From contig JAQFVV010012441.1 in the NCBI GenBank assembly GCA_028023455.1, positions 2,789,911-2,853,910 on the forward strand: a stretch of 64,000 nucleotides of DNA, written 5' to 3'. This document shows, piece after piece, positions 34,931-44,949 of this stretch (positions are counted from its first letter, which is position 1; each line of letters begins with the position of its first letter). The position numbers were made by a program, and so were the translations under genes. Origin of the DNA: Epiperipatus broadwayi. Taxonomy: Eukaryota > Onychophora > Udeonychophora > Euonychophora > Peripatidae. A model generated the notes under the pieces. That model did no database searches. It saw nothing but the letters and a program-made list of their open reading frames with translations, and was not told the origin of the DNA.

Positions 34931-36235
34931 TGTGTTCTAGTGCATGCATGTATATATGTGGTTAATTTAGTAACATCTCAAATCAATTTACTATAATAGA
35001 AGTTGGATGTACTCCCACTCAAAAAGGAATTTCTTATGGTTTATATTATAGTTAAGAATATGTATCGGTATTATATATAGTAGCATGTTGATTGTCGAAT
35101 AGATCATATGTTGATATACTACATAGTTAAAAGGATTTTTTTTAAAAGAATAGACCACATTTACAATCTATTGATGAGAATTTTGATAATCAATTTTTAG
35201 CAACTATTGTTAAATACTAAAATTTTCATTGTGAAAGTTTTTAACGTGGTCATATTTCAGAGATTTAGAACTTTTGAAAAGAATATGCCATGAGTAAAAA
35301 TTATTTTTTATTTATTTATTTATAAGGGTAAAAATCTGTCAGATTATCAGGTAATGACTGTATTGTTATAACTTGATTAAAAAAGAAACACATCTAATTT
35401 GTTCTTAGCATATGATTGGTGGATTTAAAATTCAGAGGAAATATAATCAGTTATTAATATGATCACTTTAAGTGATTTTTTATTTCAATTTATTCGAAAT
35501 AACACATGGACATGGAAAATTGATAGCATTTCCTTTAAGTTATTGATGTTGCTTTTCCTTAGGATAATGATATTTTGAATAGATGGTGTATTATTTTCAT
35601 CTTTTGAATATTGATACAATAATTTAAATAATTGTGTTTGATGTTATATACATCTTATTGACTCATTTAGATTTGCAAAGAGATTTTTCAGTTTATTGTG
35701 ATTAAAATCATATCTGAGAACTCTCAACATATAATTTTTGTTATGAGGCAAATGCAGAAAAAGATATGAGCAACAATGTAATTTATATATTGCTTTAATC
35801 AATTTGGGCAATGCATTTGATTAAATTTTTTTAAAGATTTGTTGCAATATTTGGAAGTAACTGAATCTTTGTGGAAGTGTATATAAATCATACAGTTGCT
35901 ATTTGATGATATGGATGGAAGCTGTATTTTGATGAATTATATGAAATATTTGAGGTATAATTGCTGCCTTACAGTGATGTATAATAGCATCATTGTTGTG
36001 TCAGTGATCTTGGAATAATTTATAGGTGGTTTTATTAAACAGGTATTTAAGATGCAATATTGATTTGTTAATGGAATTTTTAATATGAAATTGCTTAAAA
36101 GTGAAAGCAAAAATGTCTTGTTGATTTTTAAATTCACAAAAGATCTTCTGATTCAAAAAATGCTCTACAAAATGTTTTTTTTATTGTTTTGAATGCTCCC
36201 TATAAAGAATTTGGTTGAATAATTGAATATTCACA
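34931..36235. other. No recognisable feature
   Basis: AT-rich sequence without motifs. Confidence 0.4.
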
Positions 36236-36239
36236 GAGC

Positions 36240-36400
36240 TTAACTAATTATCGGCTTGAAAATGTGAATCAGTTTAAATATCTTGGTAGCTTTTCAGCTA
36301 AGCAAAAAGATTTGGTCCCAACATATTTGGGTTACAAATAGATCATTGGATTCTAGTGATATAACTAATTCAATGCAAATTACTTATACATAAGGTTCTT
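36240..36400 (+). pseudogene. Possible LINE reverse transcriptase relic
   Basis: A reading from 36255 gives LENVNQFKYLGSFSAKQ, resembling the 'V..FKYLGS' block found after the catalytic region in many LINE reverse transcriptases. Sequence downstream is interrupted and gives nothing further that is convincing. Confidence 0.35.
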
Positions 36401-36900
36401 TTGCCATATTTGTTATATAGAAATACTTTATGAATCCTCTATTGATAAAACATAGAAATATTGTAAAAATGTCATTTAGAAATTTTCTAATGATATGAGA
36501 ACATGATGATAAGATCATTAGACAAGATGTGTTGATATTGAATTTATTGTTAGGGCAATAATAGATTTATATACCCATTTCACTGAATTGGACTATTCAA
36601 TGATGATTTTGAAGATACTTTTCACAGAAGCAGATTTCATTTATATTATAGAGATTTTTGCAGGCCACACTAAAAATGTTAAGCATTAATAATTTTTGTT
36701 GTCAAGATGGAATTTTTTTAAAAAAAAAAAGACTGCAAAAGAGAGACTAATATGTAGACATATTTATTTTTTATAGATTGATTTTAATGTTCACATAACT
36801 CACTTTTTTTTTTCTAAACCTATTTATAAGTGGTTACCAATAAATTTGTGGATCAGGTTATATTATATAATAGGTGTGCCAATAGTTCTTAAGTTATTCA

Positions 36901-36964
36901 GAATATCCCTATCCTCAGACCAGTTTCTGGCTCTGGCTTTCATCAGTGAGGCACTAGGATATTC
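36901..36964 (-). ncRNA. Candidate hammerhead ribozyme, family B2, long stem I
   Basis: Minus strand: GAATATCC, internal loop, CCTCA, CTGATGA, stem-loop II (weak: GC/GC with CAGA loop), GAAAC-TG-GTC, TGAGG, internal loop, GGATATTC. Stem I therefore has 8 + 5 exact pairs around an asymmetric internal loop, as expected for the loop-loop contacts of natural type I hammerheads. The first pair of stem II is A·A, so activity is doubtful. Confidence 0.65.
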
Positions 36965-37533
36965 AAGCATTAGATTTAAAATACAAGATCAAACCCAGCA
37001 CTTTATCTAATGTTCAACTATTAAATAGAAAATCTGAAATTTCCAGACATCTATATGACTTCAAATCCAACCATATAACTTTAAAATGTTATGGTTCTGA
37101 ACTAAGTTCAGATACACCATATATTAATAGCTTTAGCAATATAAAATTGCCAAAGCCTTAAGAGCAATAACAATAATTGCAAGAAAATTAAGTCATATAT
37201 CACATGATTTAATTTAATAAGCTTGTATGACATATGTTATATAATGAGTGTGACAATAGCTCTTAACAATCTTTTCAGAACATCCCTTGCTCAAAACAGT
37301 TTCTAGCTAAGTCACATGATATATGACTTGGATTTTCTTGCAATAACTGTTATTGCTCTTAAAGCTTTGGTGATTTATATTGCTAAAACTACTAATATGT
37401 AATGTATCTGAACTTAGTTCAATCCCATATGGCTATTTAAGTTAGATAGCTGGATTTGAAGACATGGATTCTGAAAATAGTTAAAAATTAGATAAAGTGC
37501 TGGGCTTGACCTTGCATTTTAAATCTAATGCTT

Positions 37534-37596
37534 GAATATCCTAGCGCTTCACTGATGAAAGCCAGAGCTAGAAACCAGTCAGGGTATGGATGTTCT
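37534..37596 (+). ncRNA. Candidate hammerhead ribozyme, family B2
   Basis: GAATATCC (37534-37541) faces GGATGTTC, keeping pairing through a T·G wobble relative to 36901-36964. CTGATGA is at 37552-37558, stem-loop II AGC-CAGA-GCT, then GAAAC-CA-GTC. Inner stem I has an A×A mismatch next to the cleavage site. Confidence 0.55.
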
Positions 37597-37959
37597 GAAA
37601 AGCTTGTTAAGAGCTATTGGCACAATCATTACATAACATTTGTAATACAAGCTTATTAAATTAAGTCACATGATGTATGACTTGATTTTCTTGCAATTGT
37701 ATTTCAGGGTTTGGGTGTATAATCATTGCAAAATTTGTTTTTAAATTTTTATGCTTTGTCTCTTTGTTCTTTCTGTCTTTTTCTCTCTCTCTGGAAATCA
37801 ACTTTTATGAATTCAGTAAATCTCTTGGAAAATATATTGCAAGCAAATGATTAAAACTGTTTGACTAATATCATTAATAATTAATCATTACTTTTAATGA
37901 AGCTTTGATCAAAATGATGGTTATGTCACCAATTGTTTGTAATTCACACTATTTCTAAT

Positions 37960-38540
37960 ACAGACATGTGTGTATATATATATATGTAATTATAAGGGAC
38001 TTGAACTCGAACTTTCAAGCTCCCTACATCTATCCAGTCTATTTTATACAACTGATACACATGATCACATATATATGACAAACCTAAATGATCACAAATA
38101 TATGTATTTCTTGCTGAACCAGTACTCATCAATTGGTCCAGATCACCATCTCCCACAAATATATACAATCTGCACTCAGTTTATATTAAGATAGCAAATC
38201 TTTAAACTTTAATAGACAAGCTTCAATCTTCTCCACTCTTCAGCCATCCATTTCATTGACAATCCGAGGTTGGAATGCTCAAAGCCTTTGTTGATGCCAA
38301 TATTATTATTCATATCCAATTTGACCTTAAGTCAATCTGACCCTTCATACATATTTCTTTAATATGACTATTTAATTATACAGAATGGTCAAGATACAGG
38401 CTGAATATGAAATATTTAAATATATGTATATTGTCTATCACTAATTTAAATGTAATTACAAGGGACTTGAAATGGAACTTTCAAGCTCCCTACATCTATC
38501 CAGTCTATCTTATACAACTGATACACATTACATTATTAGT
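37960..38540 (-). repeat. Family A copy with duplicated end
   Basis: Minus-sense family A unit with a damaged hammerhead at 38089-38145 (core reads TTGATGA; outer stem TGATC/GATCA intact). The segment AACTTTCAAGCTCCCTACAT with its neighbours occurs at about 37985-38060 and again at 38453-38525, so the end of the unit is repeated at both sides of the copy, a partial tandem arrangement. Confidence 0.6.
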
Positions 38541-38602
38541 ATAGACATTATACATATATTTAAATATAAAACAAAATAAAATGTCTGCTAATATTAATAA
38601 TA

Positions 38603-38735
38603 CAATAACAAAACTTAAGTATATTCCAAATAACGTTAAACGACTTATAATATAAATAAAAAATATTTCTCTATGATTTTTTATTTATATTATAAGTCGT
38701 TTACCATTATTTGGAAGATACTTAAGTTTTGTTAA
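38603..38735. repeat. Hairpin-forming inverted repeat
   Basis: Left arm (about 38603-38664) and right arm (about 38678-38735) are near-perfect reverse complements (AAAACTTAAGTAT ... ATACTTAAGTTTT; CGACTTATAATATAAATAAA with its partner) around a short AT-rich loop. Confidence 0.75.
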
Positions 38736-38799
38736 TATATATATATATTATTAAAAGGTTACCTTAACAACAGTTTGAAATTGTTGATTGTTGTTGATA

Positions 38800-40690
38800 T
38801 TGTATAATGGTCGTGGTGTATTGGATAGTTGGAGTGTTAGCATATCTGCTGTACAGGGTGCCACCAGGCTATTGGAACCTGGAAAATTTATATAGTAGTC
38901 ATATGCATGCTGTTAAGATCTAACTTTTACATATATATTAATAAAAAAGATTTCCATAAAATATATAAATAAGCTACTGCCAGAATTAATACACACAAAG
39001 GATTTATTGACGCATATATAAATATTTAAAATTGAGAAATAAAATTTTATCTTATTTATATTTTAATATTAATTTTTAAATTATTATTTTAAACAATCTG
39101 CACAGATGGATTTTAATAAGAGTTTGTTTTATAATGTTGAGTATAAATACGCTACATGGATTTGTCCGAAAAAGAAAATATTCTTTAGCCCTTATTTAAC
39201 CTTAGGCCAAAGGTTCGCAGTCAAACCAACACCAATCTATCTGATATATCGATGTATTCAATGCAGCATGAATACGACAGCACAATACCATACTGTCAGG
39301 AATGCACATCTAAACAGCATGGTTATAGAGGAGAAATTGTTTCTCATCCAGTACAGGAATGTTACATCTGTCTGGCAAGAAGAACAATAAAAAAAGAAAA
39401 CTCCATAGGAAGGAATTGTGGTCCTTTTTGCTGTCTTACTATCCCATTCCATAAGCTAAAGGGATGATCCAAGGAGCAGGGAATACGTCTGCTTCTGATG
39501 GTCATTAAGAAATGGGACTTATTTTGCCCAAGTGCGGCATATACGTGATCCTGAACATAGCGGATCTTCATATTACATTTACTAATTACACCAATATATC
39601 CAATACATTAACCCAATTTAACTGTGAAACAACTAACCCAAGATTAACCCTCCCTTAAACTAACAAACTTAACGAATCTATATAGCTGTCCATACCTAAC
39701 CTAAATTTAAATACATTCTAATGATTTAATTAATACATATTAATAAAAAAAATGGAAATGATTAAAATAGCAAACTTATATAAAATAAATATTAATAATT
39801 GATTTAGAGTTCTGCTCTTGGTCAGATAAGAGTCCATTTATTTATATTACTTTTTTTACAGATTGATTACTTATTTTCAGTTACTCCTTGCAAATTTAGA
39901 AAAAGTTCCTATTAGATAAGCAAAAAGAGTTTATACTTTCCGTATTCTGCAGATTTAGAGGCCCATCTTCGTGATCACTTAGTAGATTGTTTGTCCTTTT
40001 TTTAAAGACGAAGCTGCTACTTGCCATTCATTTTGGTCCATAACTGTCATAGGGATGCCTCAGCTGGTTGTCAAGAAATTAAATCTATTGCAGACTCCTA
40101 CATCGTGAAATCTGCAATACAGTTACAATTCATATATAGCTTAATAGTCAGCATCTCAGACAACAACAATTTTTAATAATCATATTTTTGGCTTTTATAT
40201 TTTTATTAGCCTCTTATCAGCAAATTTTCGGATTCAACGAGCAAGTCATCACTAATCCTAGAGTCTCTTTTTTGGTCCGTGCTATGGCTTAGTGATTCCA
40301 TTGGTCAAGCTAATTCTTTTTATTCTCTTATCTGACCTTTTAAATTATTTTAAGTGCCCCAAGGGGTAGTTTGCTTTAAAACAATCATTTAATTAAAAAA
40401 AAAATCATTTAATTAAAAAAAACAATCATTTCCATTTTCTAAGATTAAACATGATAGAAATCGTTTACTTCTATTTTAAAAAAATATCAATATTTGCTTT
40501 TTTTACAAAAAAAAATACTTTCAAATACTTTTATTTTCAAAATAGTTTTTAAAGTTTTCCATCTGTGCAATCTATATATACGTTAAACAACTTTTAATTT
40601 TCAGTTTTTAAATTAAGTTTTTTCTTTTTAATAAATCAATTTTTATTTACGATCTTTTTATTTTAAGTTTAAAATAATGTAACGACATAT
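38800..40690 (-). repeat. Dispersed repeat E1, copy 2
   Basis: Reverse complement of the block at 2110-4030, matched over its full length. Open frames at 39106-39467 lie within it but have no counterpart in copy 1. The plus strand at 38804-38884 reads GGTGTATTGGATAG...GTTAGCATATCTGCTGTACAG, with a weak tRNA-like look. A small AATCATTTAATTAAAA duplication sits near 40383-40420. Confidence 0.7.
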
Positions 40691-40719
40691 TTTATATCGT
40701 TACAATTGGGATTGTGTAA

Positions 40720-42060
40720 GTGTTGACTGGTTTTTAATGATATATATATATTGTACCATCTACAAGTAGATGGTTTAAAGACATTGGCATTTAAATTTTT
40801 TTTTTTTTTAGTTTGTGTAATTTATTATTTTTTAAAACGTACAATAAAAGTTAAATTTTTCATTCATATGTAATTAAAAATAAAAGTTAAAATCGGAAAG
40901 AATAAAAGACACACAGATTACTAATCCAAAGAAATAAAAAGAAAAATTCTGAAGTAAAAGATTACACTCATTAAAACTTTTTTTTAGAGGTAATTAAAGA
41001 TGGCAGTATTATGCTGGAAAAAAAAAGACTTTGTAATTTAAATTTAAGAAAGAGTGTACAATATTATTATCTTGTATGCTGATAAAAGGACAAAAGAAAA
41101 TAGATGCACAGAGAAGTCTAAAAATGTATCGCAACTATAAAAGATCAGAAAAACTTAAAACTGGGTCTTTGTCTTTTCCTTAAGTAGCAGCTTCCATTAA
41201 GTCCGGGATAGAGAAAATATCCGATCATGGACTATTCATATGCAGGACTACTATTACTCATGCTGAAGTGGATGTCATGTAGAGTGGAACCGATGTGTTT
41301 ATATATACCTTTTATCATATATGTCACTCAGAAAAACCCATCGAGTGTAGCCATTAGGACAGGCCAAGAACCTACAAAAATGTCGATAGAGGGAAATTAG
41401 TTAATTTCAATGAGTTCTTCAAAATGTGTACTACAAAACTTACCGGTAAAATTATTCATATCCTGATTGTGACTAAAGTAAGCTTATAATATAATCCTGA
41501 TAGTGACTTTCATTTAAAGAACTTTCTAGAAGAAACATGGAAGTGGACTTTAATAGTGAAACTGTCCTAATTAATGGATTCATGTCTGGATTGGCATGCA
41601 TGTATTCTTTCCAACTTATTAGTTATTTGTGTTTTAATATTTTAATTTGTTAGAATAAAAATATTTCTAATATCAACTATTCATAGTGCATTATTAATGA
41701 TAGTTATTAAATTTATTAATGTTTAATTTATTAGGATTTGAGTGTATAATTTACCTTTGCCAATATTGGATGATTAAGCTCCGAGAATAATATTCTCTAA
41801 AAAAAAAATAATAATAAAGTTACGGAAATCATAACCCCCTCTTTTAGCTACTTGTTTCAAAATTATGGGATACGAGGAAGTTAGGAGTCTATTAACTATG
41901 GCACCCTCTTATAAATTAAAACTAACTTTGTCGGCAATCTTGGTCATAAGCTATGTTTTTAGAAATACAAACAAGATATTTTCTTATCCATAGCTTGATT
42001 AACTTTCACTCTATAGTGTGTAAAATAAGGCCTATCAGAAATTAGCAAAACATGAAGAAC
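40720..42060 (+). repeat. Dispersed repeat E2, copy 1 (about 1.35 kb)
   Basis: Aligns in order with 53340-54790. Shared landmarks are a short hairpin near 40756 (ACCATCTAC/GTAGATGGT), AATTAAAGATGGCAG near 40993, a CTTTGTAA patch, CTTACCGGTAA near 41440, TAT(T/G)GCACCCTCTT near 41900, and AAGCTATGTTTTTAGAAAT near 41950. Divergence is high and no open frame is conserved. It abuts E1 copy 2 on the left. Class unknown. Confidence 0.6.
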
Positions 42061-42260
42061 ATTACAATATATTGAAACAAAAAATTGTTTTAAGAACAAT
42101 TTTCATTAATACTTGATAAATGAAATACACAGGCTTATATATACCTGTGTCTATATATATAATAGACAGGGTATGAGCACAGACTTTCACATGATCCACC
42201 ACTCTCCACACTATCTCATAACACTGATACACTTGAACACACATATGTGGAAAAGATAAA

Positions 42261-42317
42261 TAATCACCAATTTACGTATTTCATGCTAAACCAGCAATCA
42301 TCAGTTGGTCCAGATTA
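42261..42317 (-). ncRNA. Candidate hammerhead ribozyme, family A, left arm
   Basis: Same as the right-arm copy except that the base at 16.1, next to the cleavage position, reads A instead of T, which should block cleavage. Stem I pairs exactly (TAATC/GATTA and ACCAA/TTGGT). Confidence 0.6.
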
Positions 42318-42612
42318 CCATCTCTACACATATATGCTACAAGTGCTCAGATATATATTAAGATAGCAAATCCTTCTACTTTAATGGACAGGCTTAAATG
42401 TACTCCACACTCCAACTCTTCAACTGTCCATCCAATTGAAAATCTGATGATGGAATGCTCAAAGGCCACCCTTAAGCCGAGATTGTTGTCACACCCATGT
42501 TGACCCAAAGGTCAATCTGACCCCTCATGTATTGAAGCCTGTCCATTAAAGTAGAAGGATTTGCTATCTTAATATATATCTGAGCACTTGTAGCATATAT
42601 GTGTAGAGATGG

Positions 42613-42669
42613 TAATCTGGACCAACTGATGATTGCTGGTTTAGCATGAAATACGTGTATTGGTGATTA
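42613..42669 (+). ncRNA. Candidate hammerhead ribozyme, family A, right arm
   Basis: TAATC (42613-42617), bulge TGG, ACCAA (42621-42625), CTGATGA (42626-42632), stem-loop II with TGCT/AGCA and loop GGTTT (42634-42646), GAAA (42648-42651), loopless stem III A-T-A-C with G-T-G-T, H17 = A at 42659, then TTGGT and GATTA (42660-42669). Ten exact stem I pairs. The weak point is a T·T mismatch closing stem II at the core. Loopless stem III usually means the RNA works as a dimer. Confidence 0.7.
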
Positions 42670-42831
42670 TTTATCTTTTCCACATATGTGTGTTCAAGTG
42701 TATCAGTGTTATGAGATAGTGTGGAGAGTGGTGGATCATGTGAAAGTCTATGCTCATACCCTGTCTATTAATACTTGATAAAAAGTAGGTTCTTTTAAAA
42801 ATTAAGAGATTAGAAAGTCACCAAAATATCT

Positions 42832-43250
42832 ACAGCAGCGTTTCCCAACTGCTGGGTCCGTAAATTTTTTTTGCTGGTGTGCAGCATTCATGTAAAAATA
42901 AACCGAATCATGTTATTCAAATTTGTATGTCTTAATCTTCATGAAAAAGAAGCTCTTATTTAATTATCTTCCAATATTATTCTGGAATTTAAATTTAAGG
43001 AAATTACTTGTATCAAATTTTGGATATCCGAATAATGGATATCCGGAGCTTAGCAAGAAAGCTTTAAAATTATTGCTAAGTTTTTTCACAGTCTGCTTAT
43101 GTGAAAAGACATTTTCATCATTAACGTTTCTAAAAGCAAAATACAGAAATCACTTGGATTCTGATGCTGCACTTTGTCTTTCTGAATAAACCTTGCATCC
43201 ATGAATCTAAAAAAGTAATTATAAGTTAAAGGCAGGAGCAAATTTCACAT
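42832..43250 (+). pseudogene. hAT transposase tail fused to its terminal inverted repeat
   Basis: The frame 42923-43189 contains YPELSKKALKLLLSF, CEKTFSSLTFLKAKYRNHLD, the dimerisation-domain signature that ends hAT transposases of the ZBED5/SCAND3-Buster type. Only about 90 bp upstream is CAGCGTTTCCCAACTGCTGGGTCCG, a typical hAT-Charlie-like terminus. The catalytic core that should lie between is missing, so this is an internally deleted copy. The opposite terminus was not found. Confidence 0.75.
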
Positions 43251-43668
43251 TGAAAATTAAATATCAATTAATGATTGATTAATCTTTTTGTGTGAATCTA
43301 ACTTATTTATTTGTTAATATTCATTGCATTTGTTGTTTGTATTCTTTTGATAATTTATTTTCAATCAATACAAAATAAAAATCAGACATGATCACATTTG
43401 TGATATATTTTATTTCATGTTAATGTGTTATTTATTTTACTAATTATTTGTTAGTTTTTTATGTATTTATTTTTTTTATTTCTTTGTAATCGATACAATA
43501 AAAAAATAAAACTTTTGCAAAACATCTTATTTTGTAAACATGCCAGTCCCTGAAATTTTTCTAGATCTTTCATCAGTCCACCAAAGAAAAAGATAAGGAA
43601 ATGCTGATCTACAGTATTTGTTTTTTGTGTTAAAAAAAACATTAAAAAAGGTACTTGTGGATTTTGAT

Positions 43669-44262
43669 ATAAATCAAGATGGCACCCTGTATTTTTGATA
43701 AATATACAGTTTCAAGAGCCTATAATCTACTGAAGATGTGTATTAGTTGTTAAATTAAAACAAAATTAATAAATCAATTGTTAAATTTAACATAAGGAAT
43801 AAATTCCAAAAAAATTAACATTGTTGTACTTTGGTTCAATGCAGTATGTTTTTTTTTTTTTTTTTTGCCAGCAATTTTTTTGGTAAATTGTCATAATGAT
43901 AAAAATTGGGACTTGGGACCTTCCTGTTACAGAATGTGATGCAGAGGACTATTTTCAAACATATGGGATCCTGCCCTCTCGAAAAGTGTGCATTAATAAT
44001 CATGATATGATTGCACATTGCCAGCACAAATAAAGTGGAAATAATGATTTTTTTTTTCATTTTTCTGTTAATAAGTTAATCAAATAAATAAATAAACTGT
44101 AAATATTGTAAATATTTTTTCCCAATGATTTCTTTTTTAAAATAATGGTAATAAAATGCAAATATTAAATACGATATTTTCTAACAAGCATTTTTTGTAA
44201 ACATTTTTGGAGGCCCCCCGAAACTGTAGATTCATGAAAAATATAGACTGCCATCTTGGTTT
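43669..44262. mobile_element. Non-autonomous element with about 50-bp inverted repeats
   Basis: 43669-43718 (AATCAAGATGGCACCCTGTA then a T-rich run, TACAGTTTC) is the diverged reverse complement of 44213-44262. The interior is AT-rich without a credible gene. It is probably a MITE. Confidence 0.65.
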
Positions 44263-44334
44263 ACTTGAAAACTCATAAGTATTTTTAAAAATTAAAAGAT
44301 TCTATATGTTTATTTCTCTTTTCATCACATAATG

Positions 44335-44949
44335 TAATTCTTATAAACTCATTATAATTGAGTATTAAGAAATGGTAACTATTGAAGAGGTCAGCGTGAC
44401 TGCCTTGCTCTTGCAGGCAGTTGCCCGGGTTGCGGGTTCATCCCAGCCGATGCTATGACACTTAAAAAAAAAGTTTTATAATGCAGTTTAGCAGTTAGAA
44501 TTACGCATATATATATATATGGAGGTAGTTTGATATGTACAACATAGCCAAATGGAATAACGAATACAAATCTTTCTCGATCATGAGTTCACTATGGCCA
44601 TACTTTCACTCCCACCAATATCAGAACAATCTGTGTCAAAAGAGACGACAGAAAAAGAGAATATAAAGATGCTTGGGCAATTGCAAGGGACCCACATTCT
44701 ATCAACAAAAAGAATTCATATGTTCCATTATTGAAAAAAATGAAACATTTAAATGCCACATTTGTATATTAAGCCTCATTTACATATCAAATTATATCCT
44801 ATATAGATGTAGTTGTAAATGCTAAAATTTAAATAGCACTATGATTCTATTAGTAATCTGCCGAAAGCATGTTTAGTGCATTATAAAACATTTGAACTTC
44901 AATTGTTACCTTTTCATAATACTCGATTATAATGAGTTTATAAGAATTA
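44335..44949. mobile_element. Element with about 53-bp terminal inverted repeats, carrying a SINE
   Basis: 44335-44387 and 44898-44949 are reverse complements with few mismatches (ends TAATTCTTATAAACTCATTA). The interior holds a tRNA-derived SINE fragment at about 44388-44470 and otherwise no recognisable gene. Confidence 0.65.
44388..44470 (+). mobile_element. tRNA-derived SINE, 5'-truncated
   Basis: GAGGTCAGCGTGACTGCC, an anticodon-like arm CTGCC..GGCAG, B box GGGTTCATCCC and the family ending CAGCCGATGCTATGACAC followed by an A run. It matches 27136-27243 minus. The start of the tRNA-like head is missing where it meets the left inverted repeat of the host element. Confidence 0.75.

Larger units (their letters stand above)
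36890..37705. mobile_element. Family B2 foldback copy
   Basis: Inverted arms (about 36890-37130 minus sense, 37395-37630 plus sense) share TCAAGCATTAGATTTAAAATACAAG, the CTGAACTAAGTTCAG palindrome, and hammerhead-like cores at 36901-36964 and 37534-37596. Extra partial copies lie at 37180-37320 and 37640-37695 (AAGTCACATGATATATGACTTG). It is related to the copy at 55660-55980. Confidence 0.65.
42105..42782. mobile_element. Family A foldback insertion with 16-bp target-site duplication
   Basis: ATTAATACTTGATAAA at 42105-42120 and 42767-42782 brackets 646 bp. Arms of about 235 bp (about 42160-42394 minus and 42535-42766 plus) are almost identical; a unique 140-bp spacer holds the rest of the unit (GAAAATCTGATGATGGAATGC...GGTCAATCTGACCCCTCATG). 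Each arm has a hammerhead. The near identity of the arms next to diverged copies elsewhere points to a recent insertion or to arm conversion. No protein is encoded. Confidence 0.85.

Noticed and set aside
39106-39467. Cys-rich overlapping frames (CIQCS, YCQEC)
   Set aside because: They lie inside repeat E1, and the other copy (about 3360-3600) does not keep any corresponding frame.
43541-43580. Hammerhead-like CTGATGA on the minus strand
   Set aside because: The bases after it do not form stem II, and GAAA and GTC are not at the right distance.
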